The position numbers were made by a program, and so were the translations under genes. Below, piece by piece: positions 33,665 to 42,076 of a stretch of 64,000 bases of DNA. The stretch is from the NCBI GenBank assembly GCA_947630535.1, contig CANRHZ010000003.1:1-64000 (forward strand), given 5' to 3'. Under the pieces are notes generated by a model. That model was not told where the DNA came from, searched no databases, and saw only the letters and a list, made by a program, of their open reading frames with translations. This DNA is from Candidatus Gastranaerophilales bacterium (GTDB lineage: Bacteria; Cyanobacteriota; Vampirovibrionia; Gastranaerophilales; Gastranaerophilaceae). How positions within the stretch are numbered: position 1 is the stretch's first letter; every line of letters begins with the position of its first letter.

Positions 33665-35089
33665 ATGGCAAAGAGTATATTTGAAAAAAACATTGATGAT
33701 ATTTCCACAAAACCTATGTTTTTTGAAGGTTTTTGTTATGAGGGAGAATTTAAAAGAAAAGAAAAAGTAAATATTCCCCAGTTATCTGAACTTGAAGTTA
33801 TGCGTCACTATAAAATGTTATCAGATAAAAACTTTTGTATTGAAAAAGGGTTTTATCCTCTCGGGTCTTGCACAATGAAATATAATCCGAGAGTAAATGA
33901 AGAAATATCAAGCCTGAAAGGTTTTTTAAATCTTCATCCCCATCAGGATGATGAAGATGCGCAAGGTTCTCTTGAAGTTATGTATAAATTACAAGAGGCT
34001 CTTAAAATTATATCAGGTATGGATTATGTTACTTTGCAGCCCATGGCAGGTGCGCACGGTGAATTAACAGGAATGATGATAATAAAAAAGTACTTTGAAC
34101 AAAAAGGCGAAAAAAGAAAAAAAGTTATCATCCCCGATTCAAGCCATGGTACAAACCCGGCAAGTGCTGTAATGGCAGGGTTTGAAGTTGTTGAAATTAA
34201 ATCTGATAAAAGGGGTTTAATTGATATTGAAGAACTAAAAAAAGTTTTAGATAATAACACGGCTGCAATAATGATGACAAACCCTAATACTTTAGGGCTT
34301 TTTGAAGAAAATATACTTGAAATATCTAAAATAATGCATAATAACGGCTCGCTTTTATATTATGACGGTGCAAATCTGAATGCAATTATGGGATATACTA
34401 ACCCTAAATTAATGGGGTTTGATGTTGTGCATATGAACCTGCACAAAACCTTTTCCACCCCCCACGGCGGCGGAGGACCGGGAGCCGGGCCTGTCGGGGT
34501 TGTTGAAAAACTGAAAGATTTCTTACCCGCTCCCACAATTGAACAAAAAGACGGAAAATATTTTAGAAACTATAATCATCAAAATTCCATAGGAAAAGTA
34601 AGTGCATTTTATGGCAATTTCAGCGTTTTATTAAGAGCGTATACTTATATTTTAATGCTTGGAAGGGATTTAAAGAAAGTTTCCCAAGATGCGGTATTGA
34701 ATGCAAACTATGTTAAAGAAAAATTAAAAAAATATTATAAAGTCGCATACGATACTAAAAGTTTGCATGAATTTGTTTTAACCACAGAAAATCTTCATTC
34801 TAAAGGCATAAACACCCTAAAAATTGCAAAAAGACTTATGGATTTTAATATTCACCCCCCTACAATATATTTTCCTTTAATTGTCCATGAAGCAATGATG
34901 ATAGAACCTACAGAATCAGAATCCAAAGAAGTTTTGGATAATTTTATTGATGTTATGATAAAAATATTAAAAGAAGCAGATATCGAACCTGAAAAATTTG
35001 ATTTATATCCGCTTACAACGGAAACAAAAAAAGTAGACGAAGTTCTTGCGGCAAGACAACTTAATTTAAGATATAAAAATGAAAAATAA
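33665..35089 (+). CDS. gcvPB: Glycine dehydrogenase (decarboxylating) subunit 2, P-protein
   Basis: The C-terminal half of the split P-protein of the glycine cleavage system; it binds PLP and decarboxylates glycine with GcvPA, passing the aminomethyl group to GcvH. From ATG 33665 it is 474 residues, normal for GcvPB. The PLP lysine is K261 in NLHKTFSTPHGGGGPGAG. An upstream in-frame ATG region starting at 33590 would add 25 hydrophobic residues that cross the divergent promoter and comFC, so it is rejected. gcvPA, gcvT and gcvH are not adjacent, which is unusual for a gene usually paired with gcvPA. queA overlaps its 3' end by 11 bases. Confidence 0.94.
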   Translation: MAKSIFEKNIDDISTKPMFFEGFCYEGEFKRKEKVNIPQLSELEVMRHYKMLSDKNFCIEKGFYPLGSCTMKYNPRVNEEISSLKGFLNLHPHQDDEDAQGSLEVMYKLQEALKIISGMDYVTLQPMAGAHGELTGMMIIKKYFEQKGEKRKKVIIPDSSHGTNPASAVMAGFEVVEIKSDKRGLIDIEELKKVLDNNTAAIMMTNPNTLGLFEENILEISKIMHNNGSLLYYDGANLNAIMGYTNPKLMGFDVVHMNLHKTFSTPHGGGGPGAGPVGVVEKLKDFLPAPTIEQKDGKYFRNYNHQNSIGKVSAFYGNFSVLLRAYTYILMLGRDLKKVSQDAVLNANYVKEKLKKYYKVAYDTKSLHEFVLTTENLHSKGINTLKIAKRLMDFNIHPPTIYFPLIVHEAMMIEPTESESKEVLDNFIDVMIKILKEADIEPEKFDLYPLTTETKKVDEVLAARQLNLRYKNEK

Positions 35090-36125
35090 CCTTACTCTAT
35101 CTGAATTTGATTATTTTCTTCCCGAAAAACAAATTGCTAAATTCCCTTTAGAAAAAAGAGAAGATGCAAAAATGCTTGTTTTGGATAAAAAAACGGGGGA
35201 GATTTCCCATAAACACTTTTATGATTTTATTGATTATTTAAATAAAGATGATATTCTTGTCTTAAACAATACAAAAGTTATCCCCGCAAGACTTTTTGGA
35301 AAAAAATCAACAGGCGCAAAAATTGAAATTTTATTAACCAAGCCAAAAGAAAATAATGAGTGGTGTGCAATTATAAGAAATTCAAAACGTCTTAAAACGG
35401 GAGATATTATTAAAATTTCAGATAATTTTAGTGTTTTATTAAAAGAAAAAAAAGAGAGCATAAAAGATAATATTCCTGAGCACATAGTAAAACTACAGTT
35501 TGATGAAAACAATATTGATGATGTTTTAAATAAATTCGGTTCAATACCGCTTCCTCCATATATCAATAGAAACGCTACAACAAAAGATAAAACGGACTAT
35601 AATACGGTTTATGCAAAAATCTCGGGTTCTGTTGCATCCCCCACCGCAGGACTTCATTTTACGGAAGAAATACTTGATAAAATTCAAAACAAAGGGATAA
35701 AAATATGTTATATTACCCTGAATGTGGGGCTTGGAACTTTTTTACCCGTTAAAACCGAAAATATCAAAGAACATAAAATGCACACTGAAAGCTACAGTAT
35801 CCCTAAAGAAACGGCAGAAATAATTCAAAATAAAAAAGGAAAATTAATTGCAATTGGAACAACTACAACAAGATGCCTTGAAGCAGTTTATCAAAAATAT
35901 AATAAGATTGTTGAAACAACGGGAGAAACCGACATTTTTATTTATCCCCCTTTTGAATTTAAAGTAACAGATAAGCTCTTAACCAATTTCCATCTTCCAA
36001 AATCTACTCTTTTAATGCTGATATCTGCATTTTCAGACAAAGAAACAATTTTAAAAACCTATAAAATTGCAGTAGATGAAAATTACCGCTTTTTTAGCTA
36101 CGGGGATTGCATGTTTATAAAATGA
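35079..36125 (+). CDS. queA: S-adenosylmethionine:tRNA ribosyltransferase-isomerase
   Basis: Adds the epoxycyclopentanediol precursor of queuosine to tRNA. The 348 residues contain the family blocks FDYFLPEKQIAKFPLEKR (8-25), DILVLNNTKVIPARLFG (about 58-74), VASPTAGLHFTEEIL, ITLNVGLGTFLPVKTE and NFHLPKSTLLMLISAF. Other queuosine genes are absent. It overlaps gcvPB and its TGA stop overlaps the chromate transporter ATG (ATGA). Confidence 0.96.
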   Translation: MKNNLTLSEFDYFLPEKQIAKFPLEKREDAKMLVLDKKTGEISHKHFYDFIDYLNKDDILVLNNTKVIPARLFGKKSTGAKIEILLTKPKENNEWCAIIRNSKRLKTGDIIKISDNFSVLLKEKKESIKDNIPEHIVKLQFDENNIDDVLNKFGSIPLPPYINRNATTKDKTDYNTVYAKISGSVASPTAGLHFTEEILDKIQNKGIKICYITLNVGLGTFLPVKTENIKEHKMHTESYSIPKETAEIIQNKKGKLIAIGTTTTRCLEAVYQKYNKIVETTGETDIFIYPPFEFKVTDKLLTNFHLPKSTLLMLISAFSDKETILKTYKIAVDENYRFFSYGDCMFIK

Positions 36126-36649
36126 TAAGCCTTTTTGAAATTTTTAAAATTTATTTTGTTATAGGTTGTCAGCTTTTTGGCGGCGGATATGTCATTTTGC
36201 CTCTTTTAAAAAAGTATTTAATTGAAGATAAAAAATGGATAAAAGAAGATGAGCTTCTTGATTATTTTTCTTTAAGCCAGTGTTTGCCGGGGATTATAGC
36301 CGTTAATATTTCAATATTTTCAGGCTACAAATTAAGAAAAATAAAAGGCGCCATTGTTTCTTTATTTGCGCTCATTTTGCCTTCTTTTATAAGCATTATT
36401 CTCATTGCTTCTTTTTTAAATAATTTAGCAAATAACAAAATAATACAAGATATATTTTTCGGGGTAAGAATTTCTGTTATTGTTCTTATTTTTTATATGA
36501 TTTATGATGTTTTTAAAAGTTATTCAAATAAGCTATTTTCCGTTATTTTGTATTTTATAATTTTATTTTTAATAATATTTACCCCTCTTACTCCCGCAAT
36601 GCTTGTTTTGTTAACTGTTTTAGCGGTTTTATTCGGGAGAAGAAAATAA
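36122..36649 (+). CDS. Chromate transporter family protein, first half (short ChrA)
   Basis: A six-helix half of a two-gene CHR transporter, 176 residues from ATG 36122. The motifs are YFVIGCQLFGGGYVILPLL (about 8-26) and the FSLSQCLPGIIAVNIS segment (about 45-60), matching the CHR domain. A TTG at 36107 would add five residues, but the ATGA overlap with queA is the natural start. CHR proteins can export chromate, but in most bacteria the natural substrate is unknown. It pairs with the next gene (one-base gap), and the two probably form a heterodimer. Confidence 0.9.
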   Translation: MISLFEIFKIYFVIGCQLFGGGYVILPLLKKYLIEDKKWIKEDELLDYFSLSQCLPGIIAVNISIFSGYKLRKIKGAIVSLFALILPSFISIILIASFLNNLANNKIIQDIFFGVRISVIVLIFYMIYDVFKSYSNKLFSVILYFIILFLIIFTPLTPAMLVLLTVLAVLFGRRK

Positions 36650-36650
36650 A

Positions 36651-37187
36651 ATGGAATATCTTATTTTATTTTATGAATTTTTAAAAACAGGTCTTTTTGC
36701 GGTAGGCGGCGGGTATGCTACAATTCCTTTTTTATTTCAAATGACAAAAGTTCATAATTGGTTCAATCAAAACGAACTTATTAATATGATTGCAATTTCA
36801 AATATTACCCCCGGGCCCGTCGGGATTAACATGGCGACTTATTCGGGGTTTAAAACCTTAAAAATTACGGGAAGTTTTATAACTACTTTTGCAATCATTT
36901 TAGGGCCTTTTATTTTAACATTGATTACAATTTATTTTTTAAATAAATTCAAAAATTCAAAAACCCTAAATCAAATTTTTATTGCCCTTCGTCCGACATC
37001 CTGCGCACTTTTAACTTATGTTGTTTTAAGACTAATATATGATAATGTGTATAATCTGAAAACACTTAATATAAAGGCATTTATTATACTTATTATCCTT
37101 TTTATATTCTATCCCTTTATGAAAAAACGCCCGAGCCTTATTATATTTTCTGGCGGAATTTTAGGAATTATTTTTAATTGTTTCTAA
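36651..37187 (+). CDS. Chromate transporter family protein, second half (short ChrA)
   Basis: 178 residues with the CHR domain in the pattern FLKTGLFAVGGGYATIPFLF (about 10-29) and the segment MIAISNITPGPVGINMATYSG. Hydrophobic helices follow to the C-terminus. The two halves have diverged, and both have a GGGY motif, as in paired short CHR genes. Its 3' end overlaps the converging glutamate-cysteine ligase gene by 27 bases, within coding sequence on both strands. Confidence 0.9.
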   Translation: MEYLILFYEFLKTGLFAVGGGYATIPFLFQMTKVHNWFNQNELINMIAISNITPGPVGINMATYSGFKTLKITGSFITTFAIILGPFILTLITIYFLNKFKNSKTLNQIFIALRPTSCALLTYVVLRLIYDNVYNLKTLNIKAFIILIILFIFYPFMKKRPSLIIFSGGILGIIFNCF

Positions 37188-38444
37188 GATTAAATCCGCA
37201 ATGCATCTTTTTGAATGTATTAAATCTATAAGCCAATCCAAATATTTTTGTTCATCTATATCAAGGTGATATTGGGCAAGATATAGTATTTTTTTCACAA
37301 CATCATAAGCTTTCATATTTAATTTTTTTACAGTGTAATCAACCCCGAATTTAGCAGATAAAAATCCGAGTTCTTCCAAATCATAAGAATTTAAGGGAGA
37401 TAAAAAGTCTAAAATTTCGTCAGTTGCTTTTGTTGAATAGAGTATTCCTTTATAAATAGCTCCTATTCCGATTGCAACTTCAAGGTTTTGACTGTCATGG
37501 TTTCTGATTTCAATACAATTTTTTAACCTGACATCAGGAAAACAAAGGCTTTGATGAACCATATAATCTTTAGGCTCAGGCTTATATCCCATAAACCCTT
37601 TTTCCATAAAATCTCTGAATGTAATTTGTCCGTTTATTTCAATATACCTGTCATCCCGCTCAATAAAAAGCATTGGAACATCAAGGATATAATTTGCATA
37701 CTGTTCATAGATATCTCCTTTTTTATCAATTATATCTTTATAAAAAAGGTTACATCTTTCACTTCCCGTATATTTCCAAGCAAGTGCCCTTATACTTTTA
37801 TATTTTGTCAGTTTGTTATTTCTAAACGGACTGTTTGCAAAAAAGCCTGTTAAAAACGGGCTCATAAGACAAGATGCCCTAATTTTTCTTTTTGCATCAA
37901 ACCTGTTTGTATAATCAATGTTGATTTGAACTCCCGCAGTTTCCCTCATCATAACGGGAGCCAACTTTCCTTTTTTAAAAAGATAGTCTGCCATAATTTT
38001 ATACCTTCTTTTATTTAAAATTTGAAGGTTGTTATAACAGGTTTTAGGGTTATTACCAATTGCAAAGAATTTAACTTTATATATTTGGGCGAGTTCATCA
38101 ATTTTATTTATATAATCCTGAGCTTGAATTTGAATTTCGTATAAACTTTCTTTGGGGCTCAGACTAATTTCAAATTGACCCCCCGGTTCAAGAGAAATAG
38201 AACTTCCTTCATTATTTTTTGCGCCTATAATTGTGTCTTTATCATAAATAACTTCAAAATTATAAAGGTTTGCAAAATTTCTTATAATTTCAAACAGATT
38301 TTTAAAATCAGGTTGTCTGAAATCATTTTTATTTAATGAAATTCTTTCATATTCAAGCCCAATCTTTTTATCAAAAGATTCGCCTTCCGAGTAGTAATTA
38401 ATTATATCTTCAAAGGTGAGTTTTTTTAACAGTACGTTTTGCAT
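37161..38444 (-). CDS. gshA: Glutamate-cysteine ligase, plant/cyanobacterial type (GCS2 family)
   Basis: Makes gamma-glutamylcysteine from glutamate and cysteine, the first step of glutathione or a related thiol. The 427-residue length and motifs GLEYERISL, SSISLEPGGQFEISLSPKESL, NPKTCYNNLQILNKRRYKIM, MMRETAGVQINIDY and FANSPFR match the GCS2/EgtA-type family rather than the E. coli type. gshB is not in the window, so whether the product is glutathione, gamma-glutamylcysteine or an ergothioneine precursor is unknown. It is a single gene with an extended -10 eight bases from its ATG. Confidence 0.85.
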   Translation of the reverse strand: MQNVLLKKLTFEDIINYYSEGESFDKKIGLEYERISLNKNDFRQPDFKNLFEIIRNFANLYNFEVIYDKDTIIGAKNNEGSSISLEPGGQFEISLSPKESLYEIQIQAQDYINKIDELAQIYKVKFFAIGNNPKTCYNNLQILNKRRYKIMADYLFKKGKLAPVMMRETAGVQINIDYTNRFDAKRKIRASCLMSPFLTGFFANSPFRNNKLTKYKSIRALAWKYTGSERCNLFYKDIIDKKGDIYEQYANYILDVPMLFIERDDRYIEINGQITFRDFMEKGFMGYKPEPKDYMVHQSLCFPDVRLKNCIEIRNHDSQNLEVAIGIGAIYKGILYSTKATDEILDFLSPLNSYDLEELGFLSAKFGVDYTVKKLNMKAYDVVKKILYLAQYHLDIDEQKYLDWLIDLIHSKRCIADLILETIKNNS

Positions 38445-38461
38445 ACAATCATATTATCACA
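38445..38461 (-). promoter_or_regulatory. Extended -10 promoter, leaderless start of gshA-like gene
   Basis: The minus strand reads TGTGATAAT (TGn plus GATAAT, with the hexamer at 38453-38458), then eight bases and the ATG at 38444. No Shine-Dalgarno is present. Confidence 0.5.
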
Positions 38462-38514
38462 ATTATAATTTTAAAGATTGCCCTTGTGTAAACTCTATAA
38501 GACTAAAATAAAAA

Positions 38515-38535
38515 AAGCCGCCAAAATGGCGGCTT
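38515..38535 (-). terminator. Intrinsic terminator of the alcohol dehydrogenase operon
   Basis: AAGCCGCCA (38515-38523) pairs with TGGCGGCTT (38527-38535) with a three-base loop, and on the minus strand is followed by a long T-rich run. It lies just after the alcohol dehydrogenase stop. Confidence 0.85.
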
Positions 38536-38539
38536 AAAT

Positions 38540-39739
38540 TTATAAAGAAGTTTTATATATTTCCATAACCGAAGTTTCATTTGCCTCTGTCGGTGCAATT
38601 GCAAGAAGTCCGCCAAGAGAGGGAGTATTAAATGCAAGATATGTAAGTTTTTGAACATCATTATCCATAAAACCTTTATCTTTTAATTTTTCGCCAACTC
38701 CGACTGATTTTAACCATTCATAAACCTTATCGCCCGCAATTTGAGCTTCATCAGGCGTACCTTTAAGTCCCGGAGCTATGGGAGATAAAATGTATGCTAA
38801 AACATTTGATTTAGCGGGGTAAATATTTTTTATAACCGAAGGAAGAAGCATAGCAAGCCCCAACCCGTGAGATAAATCATGCTGAAGTGCACTTAAAGGA
38901 TGCTCAAGCGCATGGGTATAATGTAAAAGTCCGTTATCAAAACAAATTCCGCCCAATAATGAAGCATATAAAAGGTAATACCTTGCTTCAAGGTCGGATG
39001 GATTATCAAGAGCAGCGGGCAGATATTTTTTTACAAGCTCTATTGTTTCTTTTGCAAGTGTTATTGCAAAAGGGGATGCAACTTTAGATGTTGCAGCTTC
39101 AATAACGTGATTAATTGCATCAATTGAAACATACCTTGTTTGATCGGAAGAAAGTTTAACCGTAAGATTAGGGTCATCAATTGAATACATAGGATAAATG
39201 CAATCGTAAGCAATTGCAGGTTTATAATCTTTTGAAGTTATTGTTGCAACGGCAAAGCGGTTTGCTTCCGTTCCGGTTCCATGGGTCAGATTAATTGCAA
39301 CAATCGGAACCGCAGAATTTGGTGTAAATGTGCCTTCATAAAGATTATCCGCATTATAATCTTGGTTTTTAATTAAAATAGCAGTTGATTTTGCGGTATC
39401 TATGGCGCTTCCCCCGCCGATACCAATAACAGCCTGTGCTCCAAATTCAACGGCCTGTTTGGTTGCTTCATCTATTTGGGTTGTAGTCGGGTTTGGGGAG
39501 CACTTTGCATAGTTTGTATATGAAACATTGTGTTTAATTAAAGCTTTTTCAACATAATCCCAAGCGCCGGTTATTTTATAAGCGCCCTTACCGCTTATAA
39601 CAATAACTTTTTTAATATCTTTTTCTTTTAGTTTTTGTACAATATCGTCTATTTTTTCAATGGCACCAACCCCAAAATAAACATTTGATTTACATAAAAT
39701 TTCTTTTACTTCGTTAATGTTGACGTCTTTTTCCCACAT
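38540..39739 (-). CDS. Iron-containing alcohol dehydrogenase
   Basis: A group III metal-dependent alcohol dehydrogenase of 399 residues. The NAD-binding part has GIGGGSAIDTAK (about 107-118). The metal-binding half has the His ligand region DAINHVIEAATS (about 209), HALEHPLSALQHDLSHGLGLAMLLP (about 275) with several metal-binding His, and the segments between. The substrate is unknown; family members act on simple alcohols, aldehydes, butanol, lactaldehyde or 4-hydroxybutyrate. It lies 13 bases after the glutamate synthase operon on the same strand, so it may be co-transcribed. Confidence 0.9.
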   Translation of the reverse strand: MWEKDVNINEVKEILCKSNVYFGVGAIEKIDDIVQKLKEKDIKKVIVISGKGAYKITGAWDYVEKALIKHNVSYTNYAKCSPNPTTTQIDEATKQAVEFGAQAVIGIGGGSAIDTAKSTAILIKNQDYNADNLYEGTFTPNSAVPIVAINLTHGTGTEANRFAVATITSKDYKPAIAYDCIYPMYSIDDPNLTVKLSSDQTRYVSIDAINHVIEAATSKVASPFAITLAKETIELVKKYLPAALDNPSDLEARYYLLYASLLGGICFDNGLLHYTHALEHPLSALQHDLSHGLGLAMLLPSVIKNIYPAKSNVLAYILSPIAPGLKGTPDEAQIAGDKVYEWLKSVGVGEKLKDKGFMDNDVQKLTYLAFNTPSLGGLLAIAPTEANETSVMEIYKTSL

Positions 39740-39752
39740 AAAAACTCCTTTC

Positions 39753-42065
39753 TTATTCTATGTTGCTTGTCATTCTCCATACACCGCAAGGACAAACCCC
39801 TGCGCATATTCCGCATCCTATACATTTTTTTTCATCTGAAATATATGCAAATTCATCCCCCATCTCAACTCTTTCAATTGCGCCTTTGGGGCAAGAATTC
39901 ATACACATTTTACAATCCCTGCATACGGCACAACTTAAGCATCTGTTTTTTTCATCTTCCGTATCCATTGCATAAAGGTCAGATCCTTTTTTTGTTGGAT
40001 AATATGCACATTTAACCTCATCATTTTTAATTCTTTCTTTAGTTTTAAAGAGTGTCATTTCTCTTTTATTTAGCATATTATCTATATTTATGGCAGCTTC
40101 TCTGCCCTTGCCGATTGCATTACAAAATAGCCCTTGTCCCGTGCAATCTCCCACAAAAAATATCTTTTTGTTTTTTTCTGACTGGTTAAATTCGTTTATA
40201 AGAGGGAATTTTCTTTCATTTAAATATTTTTCATCAATAAAATCAAAAATCGGCCTGTCGCCTATTGAAATAATAACGGAATCCGCTTTAAGAACCCTTC
40301 CGTCTTTAAGATGAACTCCTGCTTCATCAATTTTTTCGGTAAAACAGGGGTATAAAATTTTAGCGCCTAAAGACTTTGCATGTTCAAGTTCTTTATCGAA
40401 TGCAAGAGGTTTTTGAATGTCAATTGCACAAACACTTTTTGCCCCCGTTTTATATGCCCCGATTACAACATCCATTGCGGCATTACCTGCACCTATTATT
40501 ACAACATTTTTGCCGATTTTGAATTTTTCGCCTTTGTTAATGTGTTTTAGAAAATCAAGCCCTTTTATAAGTCTTTCTTTTCCTTCCACGGGTAAAACCG
40601 CAGGATTATGCGCCCCTATTGCAACAACGATTGCATCAAATTCTTTTTTAATTCTGTCAAATTCGTCTTTATCTATTGTTGATTTGGTGTGGAAAACAAT
40701 TCCCGAATTCTTAATGATTTCAAGCTCCGCTCTTAAGGTTTCTTGGTTTAATCTGTCAGAAGGAATAACCTGCCTTAATTTTCCGCCGATTTCTTCATCC
40801 TTTTCAAAAACCTCAACTCTGTATCCGAGCTTTATTAACTGCCATGCAGCAGAAAGCCCCGCAACCCCGCTTCCTATTATTGCTATTTTTTTGTCCCGAG
40901 TTGGCTCATATACTTTAATATCTACATTTTCAAAGCTCTTTATTCCTAAAGGTGCAACCTTTATATGTTCATCAACGGACGTTCTTGAGCAATTAGTCAT
41001 ACAAAGATTAGGGCAAACTTGACCGCAAACACTTGCAGGAAAAGGGGAATAATCGTATACGAGGTTCATTGCTTTTGAAGTTTCACCTTTTCTTAAAAGT
41101 TCAATTCTTTTTTGGGTAGGAATTGAAACAGGGCAATCAAATTCACAAGGGGGGGAGTATAAATTATTTTCCCATGTAGGATATCTTAAACGGTTATCCC
41201 CTGTGTTTATAACATCAATTACATCCGTATATTCTCCGAAAAATTCAGAAAATATACCCCCCCTCACCCACTTTTGTTCTCTGAATTCTTTAATGGTAAA
41301 GGGAACCTGTTTTATTTTTTTATCATAAGGTTTTGCAAGAATTTTTTTCCAAACTCTAAAATCAATTAATTCTTCATAAAGTTCGGGTTTTTCAATTTCA
41401 TTTAAAAACTTAATTAATCCCGATTTTAAAAAGTTTTTATCGTTTTCATCCAAATCATAAATATCAACATCATTTGTAAGCCCCGATACGTTTCCTCTTA
41501 CGTATACAACCCCGCCTACCATGCCGCAGCATGAACGGTTAGATAAAACGGACTCCATATCCTCGCATTGATATCCGCAAACAACGGCCCTGCCCCCGCC
41601 CATAAATTCAAATGAGAAAGAGCCCGTGTTTTTTAAAACCCAAAATTCGGGTTCTTCAAACTTGGGGTCATGTTTCATTAAAGCGCCCGAACGGGTTCCT
41701 ACCCTGCCCGCTACATAAATTTTTCCCGAAGCCTGACAGTGTGCGGCAGTATCCCCCGCATCTCCCAAAACTACAATCTCGGCTCCCGAATTTAGCCAAC
41801 CAATATCAGCAGGCGCAGAACCTTTTACAATAATTTTTGTTCCTGCCATACCCATTGAGCCTACTCTTTGACCGGGGTTTGTTATATGGAAAATTAACGG
41901 CTTTCCGTCTTTTGACCAGAGAGGGCCTCCTATATCATGCTGGCCTGAGGCTATAATTTTAAACTCGTTAAATCCCATCTCGATTTTTTCATAAATAATA
42001 TCGAGAAGTTCTTTAGTCGATAATCTTTTATTGTCCTGTAAGCTATCAATTATAGTTGTATTCAT
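39753..42065 (-). CDS. Fused GXGXG domain-GltD-type oxidoreductase-ferredoxin protein of glutamate synthase
   Basis: 770 residues that fuse parts that are separate subunits in many organisms. Residues about 1-250 form the GltB C-terminal GXGXG beta-helix (GGPLWSKDGKPLIFHITNPGQRVG, MGMAGTKIIVKG, GYQCEDMESVL). Residues about 305-370 form the GltD N-terminal cysteine-rich Fe-S domain (CEFDCPVSIPTQKR, PASVCGQVCPNLCMTNCSR). Residues about 393-680 are the FAD/NAD(P) reductase with two GxGxxG (IGSGVAGLSAAW, IGAGNAAMD). The last 70 residues have two ferredoxin clusters (CAVCRDCKMCMNSCP, CIGCGICAGVCPCGVW). It supplies electrons and the GXGXG structure for the other two subunits. Family knowledge supports NADPH or ferredoxin as donor; which it uses here is unclear. 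Confidence 0.88.
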   Translation of the reverse strand: MNTTIIDSLQDNKRLSTKELLDIIYEKIEMGFNEFKIIASGQHDIGGPLWSKDGKPLIFHITNPGQRVGSMGMAGTKIIVKGSAPADIGWLNSGAEIVVLGDAGDTAAHCQASGKIYVAGRVGTRSGALMKHDPKFEEPEFWVLKNTGSFSFEFMGGGRAVVCGYQCEDMESVLSNRSCCGMVGGVVYVRGNVSGLTNDVDIYDLDENDKNFLKSGLIKFLNEIEKPELYEELIDFRVWKKILAKPYDKKIKQVPFTIKEFREQKWVRGGIFSEFFGEYTDVIDVINTGDNRLRYPTWENNLYSPPCEFDCPVSIPTQKRIELLRKGETSKAMNLVYDYSPFPASVCGQVCPNLCMTNCSRTSVDEHIKVAPLGIKSFENVDIKVYEPTRDKKIAIIGSGVAGLSAAWQLIKLGYRVEVFEKDEEIGGKLRQVIPSDRLNQETLRAELEIIKNSGIVFHTKSTIDKDEFDRIKKEFDAIVVAIGAHNPAVLPVEGKERLIKGLDFLKHINKGEKFKIGKNVVIIGAGNAAMDVVIGAYKTGAKSVCAIDIQKPLAFDKELEHAKSLGAKILYPCFTEKIDEAGVHLKDGRVLKADSVIISIGDRPIFDFIDEKYLNERKFPLINEFNQSEKNKKIFFVGDCTGQGLFCNAIGKGREAAINIDNMLNKREMTLFKTKERIKNDEVKCAYYPTKKGSDLYAMDTEDEKNRCLSCAVCRDCKMCMNSCPKGAIERVEMGDEFAYISDEKKCIGCGICAGVCPCGVWRMTSNIE

Positions 42066-42076
42066 AATTTTTTACC

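Noticed and set aside
36107-36121. TTG start for the first chromate transporter half
   Set aside because: The ATG at 36122 overlapping the queA stop (ATGA) is the more natural coupled start.
40417-41022. 201-residue plus-strand frame inside the fused glutamate synthase gene
   Set aside because: It is antisense to a strongly conserved oxidoreductase domain and has no ribosome site; this is a typical shadow frame, as are similar frames at 9635, 28001 and 30751.
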